Shown here in pieces: positions 42,543 through 50,849 of a DNA stretch of 64,000 bases. The position numbers and the translations under genes were made by a program. Position 1 is the first letter of the stretch, and every line of letters begins with the position of its first letter. Origin of the DNA: an uncultured Lachnospiraceae bacterium (GTDB lineage: Bacteria > Bacillota > Clostridia > Lachnospirales > Lachnospiraceae); assembly GCA_934317005.1 (NCBI GenBank), contig CAKREB010000001.1, positions 283,199 to 347,198 on the forward strand, read 5' to 3'. The notes beneath the pieces are model-generated. The model had not been told where the DNA came from, ran no database searches, and saw nothing but the letters and a program-made list of their open reading frames with translations.

Positions 42543-44000
42543 TTGAGAAAAACAGTTAAAAGCGCTTTATCAGTAGTTCTTTCCGCTGCAATGGCATTGA
42601 CTATGGGCGGTCTTGGAACACTGGCAGACAACACAACTGCATCAGCAGCAGACACAAAGCCAAGCTTTACAATGAAACTTGCACAGAATGGTAATCTTTG
42701 GGGATGGGGTGCAGACCCAACTGGCGATGCCATTTCCGTAGCAGTTACTGATTTCGGTACATATACTTTAAGTGCTGATGCACCAACAGATGCTGATGAT
42801 ATTACAGCTGTAGGTGGTGCATTGTGGGCAGATACAGGATTATCTGCAGTACCAACAGATTACGATATTGTTGCAAAGACAGTTAAAGTAAATGATACAG
42901 AATATGACTGGTCTAAGGCTCCTGCTTACCTTGATGGTGACAGTGTAAGATTAGGTCTTGTAAATCAGTGGGGCGATGAAAAAGCTAATCCACTGAAGGG
43001 CCAGACAGTTGCAGTAAAGAAAGGTGACAAGCTTACATTTACATTTGAAGTAAAAGCTAAATCAGCAGATTCAACAGCAACTCCAGATCCAACAGCTGCA
43101 CCAGCAGATCCAACAGCTGCACCAGCAGATCCAACAGCTGCACCAGCAGGTGCTCCTACAGCAGCAGATCTTGTAGGTACAGCACAGCTTGATTCACAGG
43201 CAAACGGATGGTGCGGTAACGAAGATTGTGCAAATGTTAAGGCAGACATCAAGGGTGCTGGTACATACACAGTATCTTCTACATGGGAAGAAGTTCAGGA
43301 AGATCCTCAGGCTTACTGTGCATTAAGAATTGCAGATCTTGATAAGATTGCAGGATATGTTACATTCTCTGATGTTACTGTATGGGTTGATGGTAAGGTA
43401 GTAGATATGCCTGTAATCTATGGTGGTGACGGTGACTGCCGTCTCCAGTTATGGAATACATGGGGAATCCCGGATGACGGTAGCTCACCAGCAGGATGTG
43501 AAGTTCCAGCAAACTTCCCAGAGTCATTCTATGAGCTTAAGGTACAGTTCACAATTGGTGTAAGAGATACAGAAAGAGACTTTAAGTTAGAGGGACATGA
43601 TCCTTCATTAATCAACATTGATACAACACAGCCAGATTATGAGCCAGAAAAGAAGCCGGCTGATATCGTTGTACCAACTCCTTCACCAGAACCAACACCT
43701 TCACCAGCTCCTTCTGTTAAGAAGAATGCTGTAAAGTCTCTTAGTGCTAAGAAGAGCGTTTCTGTAAAGAAGGGTAAGAAGGCAAACGTAACCGTTACCG
43801 TTAAGGCTGCTGATAATAAGAAGAAGACTACAGATAAGGTTACTGTTACTTCAAGCAACAAGAAGGTAGCAAAGGTAGTTAAGACTTCTGTTAAGGCTGG
43901 TAAGATTGTTGTTTCTGTAAAGGGTGTTAAGAAGGGAACGGCAAAGATTACTGTAAAGGCAGCTAAGAAGAAAGCTACAGTAACAGTTAAGGTAAAATAA
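42543..44000 (+). CDS. Secreted two-module putative carbohydrate-binding protein with BIG tail
   Basis: This 485-residue secreted protein has no visible catalytic domain. After a signal peptide (about 1-36) come two beta-rich modules with similar aromatic motifs (LWGWGADPTGDAI, then NGWCGNEDCAN), at about 40-175 and 205-345. They are joined by a Pro-Thr-Ala linker made of three identical 21-bp DNA repeats. A PTPSPEPTPSPAP linker leads to a very basic Ig-like BIG tail (about 395-485). The start is a TTG at 42543: AAGGAGG lies 9 bases before it, while the ATG at 42534 directly abuts that site. Codons are those of very highly expressed genes. Scaffold-like or substrate-binding function at the cell surface is inferred. 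Confidence 0.8.
   Translation: MRKTVKSALSVVLSAAMALTMGGLGTLADNTTASAADTKPSFTMKLAQNGNLWGWGADPTGDAISVAVTDFGTYTLSADAPTDADDITAVGGALWADTGLSAVPTDYDIVAKTVKVNDTEYDWSKAPAYLDGDSVRLGLVNQWGDEKANPLKGQTVAVKKGDKLTFTFEVKAKSADSTATPDPTAAPADPTAAPADPTAAPAGAPTAADLVGTAQLDSQANGWCGNEDCANVKADIKGAGTYTVSSTWEEVQEDPQAYCALRIADLDKIAGYVTFSDVTVWVDGKVVDMPVIYGGDGDCRLQLWNTWGIPDDGSSPAGCEVPANFPESFYELKVQFTIGVRDTERDFKLEGHDPSLINIDTTQPDYEPEKKPADIVVPTPSPEPTPSPAPSVKKNAVKSLSAKKSVSVKKGKKANVTVTVKAADNKKKTTDKVTVTSSNKKVAKVVKTSVKAGKIVVSVKGVKKGTAKITVKAAKKKATVTVKVK
43086..43148 (+). repeat. Three identical 21-bp tandem repeats in the linker
   Basis: The unit GATCCAACAGCTGCACCAGC plus A repeats three times without a mismatch and encodes DPTAAPA linker units. 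Identity at the DNA level suggests recent expansion and possible length variation between strains. Confidence 0.95.
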
Positions 44001-44048
44001 TAATTTGAAATTTTATATGATAAAATGAAAATTATTGAGTCAATATAA

Positions 44049-44084
44049 AAATCCCGCGGTGTAAAAGCACCGTGGGATTTTTTT
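44049..44084 (+). terminator. Terminator of the binding-protein gene
   Basis: AAATCCCGCGGTG pairs with CACCGTGGGATTT (one mismatch) around a six-base loop, followed by more T. Confidence 0.9.
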
Positions 44085-44210
44085 AAGTATGCCATCTTCC
44101 TTGCCGACGCGTATACCGTCTTCTTTAATTCCCTGACTTAAATTACACATGCTTCCAACAACCTCCTTTATATTGTTTTCTGCTTTTATATCGTATTCTT
44201 GTTTCGGGAG
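44079..44210 (-). pseudogene. Relic of an Rpn / PD-(D/E)XK nuclease family gene, C-terminal end
   Basis: On the minus strand a short stretch encodes ENNIKEVVGSMCNLSQGIKE followed by DGIRVGKEDGILKK. The MCNLSQGI-x-E-x-GI-x-x-G pattern is typical of the C-terminus of Rpn-type recombination-promoting nucleases (transposase_31-like). Nothing upstream or downstream extends it, so only a remnant of about 40 codons is left, ending inside the terminator of the neighbouring gene. Confidence 0.55.
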
Positions 44211-44318
44211 AAAGGGAAAGAATGTGGAAAGTAACAGACATAAATAAAAAAATAACGCAATTTTCATGTAATATATAGCGCAATATTAATGCAATAAAAG
44301 ATAGCAATGGTTTGGAAA

Positions 44319-44330
44319 ATGTGCTATAAT
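44319..44330 (+). promoter_or_regulatory. Extended -10 promoter of the LRR protein gene
   Basis: TG-C-TATAAT (44322-44330) is a good extended -10 element; the -35 region is weak. The leader is about 70 bases and ends in GAGGAGG. Confidence 0.6.
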
Positions 44331-44406
44331 CAAGAAGTAATCGTGGATGGTTTTTGTGCAAATATACACATATAGCCAGTAAAAAATACGAGGAGGAACA
44401 AATATC

Positions 44407-45825
44407 ATGAGAAAAATTTTTTCAAAGTTAGTATCTACAGCATTATCTGCTGCAATGGTATTAACACTCGGTGCAGGTGTTGTAGGCAACGTTGCATCTG
44501 CAGAGGATGACCAGCAGGCTGATGTATCAGGTGTTACATATGGTTATACAGCATATGTCGGATTCCAGACAGATGGACCATATGCATATCGTGATCCTGT
44601 TATGAGCAGCAATGGTTTAACAAACAAAACGTATAAGTATGAAACACAGGCTATGCTTCCAGTGGATAAGACTGCAGTAGCCGCAACAGATGTTAAGAGT
44701 ACAAACCCAATCATGTCTAAAGAAGGTGAGTACACAACATCTATTTCCGGTATTGATCTTGTGAACAAGGCAAATGTTTCTAAAAAGGGTACAAAGACAA
44801 AAGCAACAACTTTTAACATGCTTTATATTACAGTTGACATTCCTTTGACAAACAAAGGCGTTAAGGTTACAGATGTTACATTAAAGATTGATGATAAGGT
44901 TGTTAAGACATTGAAAGAAGCTCCAAACAAAGCAGATGCTTCCAATGCATACCAGTTTATGATTGCTGATAACTATGCTCCAAGTGATGGGACAGATACT
45001 TCAGAAATCTATAATGAGAATAAGAAGTTAGAAGTTTTACCTACATCTAACATCGAAATCTCATATAAGATCAGTGGTGGTGACTGGTCTAAGCTTCCTT
45101 TAGCAGGAACAATGGGCATGAAGTTTACAGAAGGTGACTTCACATACGAAGTAACACAGCCTGCATCAGCTTCTGTAGCAGGTAAAGTAAAGCTTACAGG
45201 TCTTTCAGCAGAAGGAAAGAAAAAGGCAGCAATTGATGTACCTGCTACTGTAAAGGAAGCAAAGATTACAAATGCTACATATAAGGTTACAGCTCTTAAG
45301 AGTGGTGCATTTAAGGGAAGTGCTGCTAAGACAGCTACTTTAGTAAATGCAAAGAATATCAAGTCTATTCCGGGTAGTTTGTTCAAGGATTCAGCAAGCT
45401 TAACAACAGTAACACTTGGTTCTATCGTTAAGACTATTCCTTCTAACACATTTAATGGCTGCAAGAAGCTTACATCTGTTAAGATGAGCAGTGCAGTTAA
45501 GAGTGTTGGTTCTAGTGCATTTGCAGGTTGTACAAGCTTAAAGACATTTACAGCCAGCAAGTCTACAAAGACTATTGGCTCTAAGGCATTCAATGGATGC
45601 ACAAGCTTACAGTCTGTTACATTAGGAAAGTCTACTACAAAGATTGGTTCCGGTGCATTTACAAATTGTAAGAAGCTTGCAAAGCTTAGTGTCAGCCAGA
45701 AGGTTAAGGTTGGCAAGAATGCATTCAAGGGTTGCAAGAAGACAATCAAAGTATCTGGTAAGTCTGCAAACAAGAAGTTCACAGTAGAGCAGATTCAGAA
45801 GTCCGGATATAAGAAGGTAAAATAA
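44407..45825 (+). CDS. Secreted BspA-type leucine-rich repeat protein
   Basis: This 472-residue protein has a signal peptide (about 1-32, ASA then ED). Residues about 40-255 form a module I do not recognise, with the aromatic-rich VTYGYTAYVGFQTDGPYAYRD start. From about 260 to 450 run BspA-like (LRR_5) repeats such as SIPGSLFKDSASLTTVTLG and TIGSKAFNGCTSLQSVTLG. The protein is very basic in its C-terminal part and ends IQKSGYKKVK. Such repeats bind proteins or polymers at the surface. Codon choice is again of the very highly expressed type. GAGGAGG precedes the ATG. The neighbours suggest a role in plant-polymer attachment. Confidence 0.85.
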   Translation: MRKIFSKLVSTALSAAMVLTLGAGVVGNVASAEDDQQADVSGVTYGYTAYVGFQTDGPYAYRDPVMSSNGLTNKTYKYETQAMLPVDKTAVAATDVKSTNPIMSKEGEYTTSISGIDLVNKANVSKKGTKTKATTFNMLYITVDIPLTNKGVKVTDVTLKIDDKVVKTLKEAPNKADASNAYQFMIADNYAPSDGTDTSEIYNENKKLEVLPTSNIEISYKISGGDWSKLPLAGTMGMKFTEGDFTYEVTQPASASVAGKVKLTGLSAEGKKKAAIDVPATVKEAKITNATYKVTALKSGAFKGSAAKTATLVNAKNIKSIPGSLFKDSASLTTVTLGSIVKTIPSNTFNGCKKLTSVKMSSAVKSVGSSAFAGCTSLKTFTASKSTKTIGSKAFNGCTSLQSVTLGKSTTKIGSGAFTNCKKLAKLSVSQKVKVGKNAFKGCKKTIKVSGKSANKKFTVEQIQKSGYKKVK

Positions 45826-45855
45826 ACCACTTGTAATTATTCATAGGACAAAGGT

Positions 45856-45883
45856 GAGTGGCGTTTTATAAAAATCGCCACTC
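45856..45883 (+). terminator. Hairpin between the LRR and second GH5 genes
   Basis: GAGTGGCG pairs with CGCCACTC, with an inner TTTT/AAAA pair. The T run after it is weak (ATTTACTCT), so some read-through into the GH5 gene is likely. Confidence 0.65.
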
Positions 45884-45920
45884 ATTTACTCTAATCATTA
45901 AAGAAAGGCAGAATATATCT

Positions 45921-48347
45921 ATGCGAAAAAATATTAAAAAGACAGCGGTGTCTTTAGTACTTGCAGCATCGTTGGTGTTGACTGGTGTCAGCACAAATCA
46001 GAGTGCGCAGACAGCACAGGCAGCAGCAAAAAAGACTACCGTAAAGCTTAGCAAGACAAGTGCTAAGGTAAAAAGTGGAAAAACTTTGACATTAAAGGTT
46101 ACAATTAAGAATGGTAAAATTAAGTCAAAGAAGTTTTCTACTTCAAACAAGCGTGTTGCTACCGTTAGCAGTAAAGGTGTTGTGAAGGGCGCATTAGAAG
46201 GAAAGGCTGTTGTAAAGTGTGTTGTTAAGTACACAGAAACAGGCAAGAAAAAAGTTAAGTCAAAGACATTAAAGTGTAATGTAACCGTTTATGATACATT
46301 ATATCCTGTAAAAGAAGTAGCGCAGGAAGCAGCATATAAGACAAGTAGTGAGTCTGATGGACTGAATCATGACTCAAAAGATGTTGTCACAGGCTTTGCT
46401 AACAAGGACAATGTTACACTGCAGATGAAGTATAATGATACGTCAAACATCAGCACAAAGTCTACTACCTTCACACCAAAGGGTGGTACAAAGAAGATTA
46501 CCAAAAAAGATAATGGTTCTATGAGAAGAAACCTCAGTGCCCAGTATTTACAGCAGTATGAGATGGGTACCGGTATCAATCTGGGTAATACAGAAGAAGC
46601 TATATATGGTATTGGCACTAAGTTTGATGTCATTGCCGGTAAGGATGAGACTGCTTATGATAAGGCATGGGGACAGCCGGAGATTACAGAAGAGTATTTT
46701 AAGCAGCTGCATTCTTATGGTATCAATACCGTTCGTATTCCGGTAGCATGGTCAAATGGTGACAAGGATGATGGAACATATACCATTGATTCTAAGTTGC
46801 TTGCCCGTGTAGAGCAGTTGACAAACTGGGCTTTGAATCAGGGAATGTATGTTATTATCAATGATCACTGGGATAACCAGTGGTGGGGGCAGTTTGGTGC
46901 GTCTACAAAGGATGCAGCAGGAAAGAAGATTGCTAACGCAACAGTACGTGCTAACGCTTGGAAGCGTTATGAAAGATACTGGACACAGATCGCAAACCGT
47001 TTCAAAAATTATTCTGATCATGTAATCTTAGAGAGCGCAAATGAAGAGCTCGGTGATAGATTAAATGACAAGATCAGTATTTATACCGGATATCAGAAGG
47101 CTTCTGATTCAGAGATTTCTAAGTGGTCTGGCGGAAAGATTAAAAAGGATGCCAGCCTTGCAGGTAATCTGACAGTAATGGAGCAGTATGAAACTACAAA
47201 TAAGATCAACCAGAAGTTTGTTGACGTTATTCGTAAGACAGGTGGCAATAACGCTTACAGACATCTTTTGATTGCGGGTATTGATACAAATATTGTTAAT
47301 ACATGTAATGAAGTGAAGTATACGGAGGATAAAGATGGTGATGGAAAGAAAGAAAGCTATACGGTAGAAAATCCATTCAAGATGCCAAAAGACTTGACAT
47401 GCAATGGAAAGAATCGTTTGTTTTTATCAGTACATTACTATACTCCGTGGGATTTCTGTGGGGATGGTGGCGCAGGTGACTATACCTATGAAGATCAGGC
47501 TAAGTTAAGAGATGAACTTTCACCATTGGAGAAGTTTAGCAAAGAAGGTTATGCAATCATCTTAGGTGAGTGTGGCGTTTGTAGTCCGATGACGGTTACC
47601 GGAAGCGTAAGTAAATGGTTTGAGGACACATTTACTATGTGCAGACAGTATCATATCGTTCCAGTTATGTGGGAAACAGGTCAGTTCTTTGACCGTTCCA
47701 ATGGAAATCTGAAATTTAGAGATTTAGCAGAATTCTGGAATGCTACAAATGTAAACGCAGATGGTGTGTATGCAAGTGGTAATACAAATATTAATCTTAT
47801 AACAGGAAAAGTTGACGTAGCCAAGGTAGTAACAGAGATACCAAGTGGTGATCCGATTTTGAGTTGGGAAGGTATCTGGTATAAGAACGGTGGCGACAGC
47901 GCAGTAGGCTCAAACCGTTACAGCGCAACTCCAACAATAGGTCAGACAAAGGATGATTTTGTACCTGCATCAAAACTGATTCCTACAGTTGCAGGAGATA
48001 CAACAGAAGTTCAGTTTGATGCAACAGGATATCAGATGTTTATCAAATTGGATTATACAAAGTATAAGAATCCTTGCATGGTAGTAAAATTTGCAGATGA
48101 AACCTTGGATCCGGCAAACTTCAAGAATGAAAAAGAGGATAATGTTGGTCATATTCAGTTAGGAACAGCAGGAACTCCGTCATTTAATGATATTCTGGAT
48201 ATTAACCTTGATGATTTCAATGGTAAGGCAATTAAGTTGAATGATGGTGGAGTAATTGTAAATGATGCTACACCGTGGATCAGCTTAGCATTTAGTGGAA
48301 GACCTACTATTACAGGTATCTATTTCTATGATGCACCTGCAGAATAA
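45921..48347 (+). CDS. Secreted GH5 cellulase-like enzyme with BIG domain, second copy
   Basis: Paralog of the enzyme at 39993, with 808 residues: signal peptide (about 1-35), lysine-rich BIG domain (38-125), GH5 domain (about 200-640) and C-terminal module (about 660-808). The acid/base is Glu375 in ILESANEEL and the nucleophile Glu550 in IILGECGVCS. It differs by a longer loop with EDKDGDGKKESY, a possible calcium-binding DxDxDG sequence, near 470. The ATG at 45921 is chosen for its AGAAAGG and signal peptide. Promoter signals are not obvious, so it may be read through from the LRR gene. An endoglucanase role is likely; mannan or xyloglucan activity cannot be excluded. Confidence 0.9.
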   Translation: MRKNIKKTAVSLVLAASLVLTGVSTNQSAQTAQAAAKKTTVKLSKTSAKVKSGKTLTLKVTIKNGKIKSKKFSTSNKRVATVSSKGVVKGALEGKAVVKCVVKYTETGKKKVKSKTLKCNVTVYDTLYPVKEVAQEAAYKTSSESDGLNHDSKDVVTGFANKDNVTLQMKYNDTSNISTKSTTFTPKGGTKKITKKDNGSMRRNLSAQYLQQYEMGTGINLGNTEEAIYGIGTKFDVIAGKDETAYDKAWGQPEITEEYFKQLHSYGINTVRIPVAWSNGDKDDGTYTIDSKLLARVEQLTNWALNQGMYVIINDHWDNQWWGQFGASTKDAAGKKIANATVRANAWKRYERYWTQIANRFKNYSDHVILESANEELGDRLNDKISIYTGYQKASDSEISKWSGGKIKKDASLAGNLTVMEQYETTNKINQKFVDVIRKTGGNNAYRHLLIAGIDTNIVNTCNEVKYTEDKDGDGKKESYTVENPFKMPKDLTCNGKNRLFLSVHYYTPWDFCGDGGAGDYTYEDQAKLRDELSPLEKFSKEGYAIILGECGVCSPMTVTGSVSKWFEDTFTMCRQYHIVPVMWETGQFFDRSNGNLKFRDLAEFWNATNVNADGVYASGNTNINLITGKVDVAKVVTEIPSGDPILSWEGIWYKNGGDSAVGSNRYSATPTIGQTKDDFVPASKLIPTVAGDTTEVQFDATGYQMFIKLDYTKYKNPCMVVKFADETLDPANFKNEKEDNVGHIQLGTAGTPSFNDILDINLDDFNGKAIKLNDGGVIVNDATPWISLAFSGRPTITGIYFYDAPAE

Positions 48348-48427
48348 TAGATAACATAACAACAGTAGCTATCATTGGTTAAAGGGTTATTGTAAATGAA
48401 ATAAGGGCTTTGGCTCTGTAGAAAGAT

Positions 48428-48469
48428 AAAAAGTGCCATCGGATTGGATGAAATCCGGTGGCACTTTTT
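48428..48469 (+). terminator. Terminator of the second GH5 gene
   Basis: AAAAAGTGCCA-TCGGATT pairs with AATCCGG-TGGCACTTTTT. It is strong and works in both directions. Confidence 0.92.
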
Positions 48470-48518
48470 GCTAATAGTAAAATTCCCGTTACCACTTTTT
48501 TAGCGAAACGAGACGATA

Positions 48519-48552
48519 TTGTGCAGGAGGTGTATTTGTGCAGGAGGTACAT
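48519..48552 (+). repeat. 17-bp tandem repeat with embedded GGAGG
   Basis: TTGTGCAGGAGGTGTAT is followed at once by TTGTGCAGGAGGTACAT. Each copy contains a perfect ribosome-site core but no start codon follows at a useful distance. It lies upstream of the promoter of the next gene, so it may be debris from an insertion. Confidence 0.8.
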
Positions 48553-48581
48553 CAGCGCTCTCGCTCTCTTGCTTTTTTTTC

Positions 48582-48610
48582 TTGCTATAGTACAGAAAAG
48601 GCTGTATAAT
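48582..48610 (+). promoter_or_regulatory. Promoter of the stalk-domain protein gene
   Basis: -35 TTGCTA (48582-48587), 17-base spacer, -10 TATAAT (48605-48610). Confidence 0.7.
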
Positions 48611-48679
48611 TAACTTAATAAAGGACGATAAAGACTGATAAAAAAACAGTGAAAAAAATTAAAGAAAGGAATGAGGACA

Positions 48680-50608
48680 ATGAATACTTTTCTAATGCAA
48701 AAAGGAAAAGTGGGAGTTAGAAAATCAATGGTTATAACTCTCATCATGGCGCTGATAATTACCATGGTTCCCGTTAACGCATTTGCCTACACAGGTTATC
48801 CTTGTGAAACTGATAAGGCAGACGCAGAGCTATATCCATTTCCTCTAGAAATGGAAGTTTTCTCCCAGTACCTTTATGGCAGTAAGAATAACCTGACGGG
48901 TGAGGTAAAATGGAACTATTTTAAAAATGTGCCTAGTGAATGGTACCAACGTAAGTTACCGAAGAGCTTGAAATACTATGATATAGGCATAGCTACGGTT
49001 AATACAAGATACAGAGGTTCTAGGAGTGCGGCCCCAGTGTATTTCGAGCCAACAAATTCAAGACCTTCTAAGAACTACCACGATATTAGAATACAGGAAT
49101 TAAGCAAGACCAAATATTCTTACCTAGGTCCAAATAATCCGTCAAACCAGAACATAGCATTCTATGTTGCAGAGACCACAGAATTCCATCTTTTAGGATA
49201 TAATGGTGAATGGGCTGCCGTATGGGATGTGGGCGGAATTGACCAAGGCCGAGGATTAAGCTCAACTTGCGGAGGCCTTGGAAGAGAGCAGTATGCAAGC
49301 TGGAAGCCGGCCATTTACTTCATTAAGACTAAGGACATTTATGTAAGAGATATACGCAGCCTTGATAGGAATATTCCTCAGGTTACCGCATCTGGAACTG
49401 CAACTTGCGACGTTCTTCTGAAGACAACTCCTATAGCCGAAAACTATATATCAGGAGGAAAGCTAAAGCAAAATCAACTGATTCAGGTTACTAATCCTAC
49501 ACCAATAAATGGACATTACCAGGTTTACTTTAGAGATGGGCTGTACTACGTTAATACAAAGTGGTTGAATCTTAAGCGCTCAGATGAGAACAAACCAGCA
49601 ATCCAGTATAACGCAGTAGTAAAAACCACTGATCCAGTAGAAATTAAGAGCCAGGCAAGCACATCAGCTACAGCTGTTGCATCAGCAAAAGATGGGTATA
49701 AGATTCAGGTTGTAAAGAAAAATGCGGGAAATGGCTTTTCCGAAGTATGGTTTAACTCCAAGAGATGCTATATTCCAACGAAGTCACTAACTAAATTCAC
49801 TAGTAGCTGTTCCTATGATGGAGTAAAGAAGCTAGGAAAAGCGAAGGGCACAATGGTACTTAATGGACCGTGGTCTGCATATGGCGGTATGGCATACACT
49901 CCTGAAGCAATTAAGATCCTAAAGAAGTATAAAATGGATGAGGCCGCTGCTGCAAAGAAGCTTATCGCTTGTAATGGCATGATACCAATGACAGATGGCG
50001 ACATTTCCATAGTGTATGGAATAAGTAAGTTTACCTACAAGCCAGAGCCTCATTATAAAGAATCGCAAACGATATATAAGGTTTTATATGACGGAAAGAT
50101 TTGCTATATACCTATTCTAAGTGGCAACCTAGGACGCTATTACAACTACTATAAGGTTGGTAAGGGCAAGATAAAGGCGAAGTCTCAGTCAAAATACATT
50201 ACTATGTATGGTACATCTAAAGCTTGGGGAGAAGCAAAGCTAGAAACATATAAGATTAATAAGAGATACTACTTCAAGATAGATGACATTGCAAAGCTGT
50301 CAGCGAAAACTAATAAATCCTTTAACGTCAAGTTTGAGAAGAATGCTATAGTAGTTAACAGCATGAGCCCTTGTAAGGGAACTGCACCTCTAAAAGCAGG
50401 CGATGGAAAAACTCGCTATGCGGAAGCGTCAACTAAAAGCATTATATGGGACGGACAGGTTGTAGGTCTTACATGCTATAAAATCAATGGCAAATATTAT
50501 GTAAATATGGATGAAATTGCATACTTAATTGATTCACAAATTGATGAATTAAAAACAGGATTCTATATTTCAACAACATTGCCAAACGAAGTGGAAGCTT
50601 ACGGCTAA
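48680..50608 (+). CDS. Secreted protein with SH3-like and stalk (amine-oxidase N-like) domains
   Basis: This 642-residue protein has a signal peptide (about 12-40, AFA then YTG). The middle carries SH3-like segments (DVLLKTTPIAENYI-, then VVKTTDPVEIKSQASTSATA). The last 120 residues have two copies of a pattern (YKINKRYYFKIDDIAKL and YKINGKYYVNMDEIAYLI) typical of stalk or copper-amine-oxidase-like domains in Gram-positive surface proteins. The N-terminal 200 residues are not recognised. The ATG at 48680 is preferred since AAAGGA lies 9 bases upstream; the ATG at 48671 abuts that site. Codons (CTA, ATA, CTC, AGG) differ from its neighbours, a sign of possible transfer. Confidence 0.75.
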   Translation: MNTFLMQKGKVGVRKSMVITLIMALIITMVPVNAFAYTGYPCETDKADAELYPFPLEMEVFSQYLYGSKNNLTGEVKWNYFKNVPSEWYQRKLPKSLKYYDIGIATVNTRYRGSRSAAPVYFEPTNSRPSKNYHDIRIQELSKTKYSYLGPNNPSNQNIAFYVAETTEFHLLGYNGEWAAVWDVGGIDQGRGLSSTCGGLGREQYASWKPAIYFIKTKDIYVRDIRSLDRNIPQVTASGTATCDVLLKTTPIAENYISGGKLKQNQLIQVTNPTPINGHYQVYFRDGLYYVNTKWLNLKRSDENKPAIQYNAVVKTTDPVEIKSQASTSATAVASAKDGYKIQVVKKNAGNGFSEVWFNSKRCYIPTKSLTKFTSSCSYDGVKKLGKAKGTMVLNGPWSAYGGMAYTPEAIKILKKYKMDEAAAAKKLIACNGMIPMTDGDISIVYGISKFTYKPEPHYKESQTIYKVLYDGKICYIPILSGNLGRYYNYYKVGKGKIKAKSQSKYITMYGTSKAWGEAKLETYKINKRYYFKIDDIAKLSAKTNKSFNVKFEKNAIVVNSMSPCKGTAPLKAGDGKTRYAEASTKSIIWDGQVVGLTCYKINGKYYVNMDEIAYLIDSQIDELKTGFYISTTLPNEVEAYG

Positions 50609-50626
50609 AGCTATAACTAAATTATC

Positions 50627-50658
50627 AGACCCTGGGAAGTCATTTCCCAGGGTCTTTT
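50627..50658 (+). terminator. Terminator of the stalk-domain protein gene
   Basis: AGACCCTGGGAA pairs perfectly with TTCCCAGGGTCT around four bases, followed by TTTC. Confidence 0.9.
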
Positions 50659-50671
50659 CACGAGGTGCACC

Positions 50672-50740
50672 GTGCAAACACTAAAACTCACAGAGGGCAA
50701 AATCTTCAACAAGCTAATACTCATTGGATCAGCCACCTAA
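50672..50740 (+). pseudogene. N-terminal remnant of a MATE-type efflux gene
   Basis: From a GTG with GAGG upstream, 22 codons encode VQTLKLTEGKIFNKLILIGS before a stop. The LTEG-x-I-x-x-x-L-I/L start is common in MATE pumps, and the frame then breaks off. Just beyond, CATTGGAT-CA-GCCACC pairs with GGTGGC-ATCCAATG (50722-50760), a hairpin that may mark the break point. It shares the unusual CTA/ATA/CTC codon style of the gene before it. It may be a relic or a chance match. Confidence 0.4.
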
Positions 50741-50849
50741 CGTTATGGTGGCATCCAATGAAATTGTAACATAGCATATCGCTTTATTATTATTCGTTAA
50801 AAACTAACATAATAGAGTCCTCTATCGCTCAATATGCGAAAGATAACTT

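Noticed and set aside
43086..43148. CRISPR-like repeat array
   Set aside because: The 21-bp repeats are directly adjacent without spacers and lie in frame as a protein linker.
45009..45782. 257-residue minus-strand ORF inside the LRR gene
   Set aside because: It is a shadow of the strongly biased codons of the LRR gene; the plus-strand frame has signal peptide, ribosome site and repeats.
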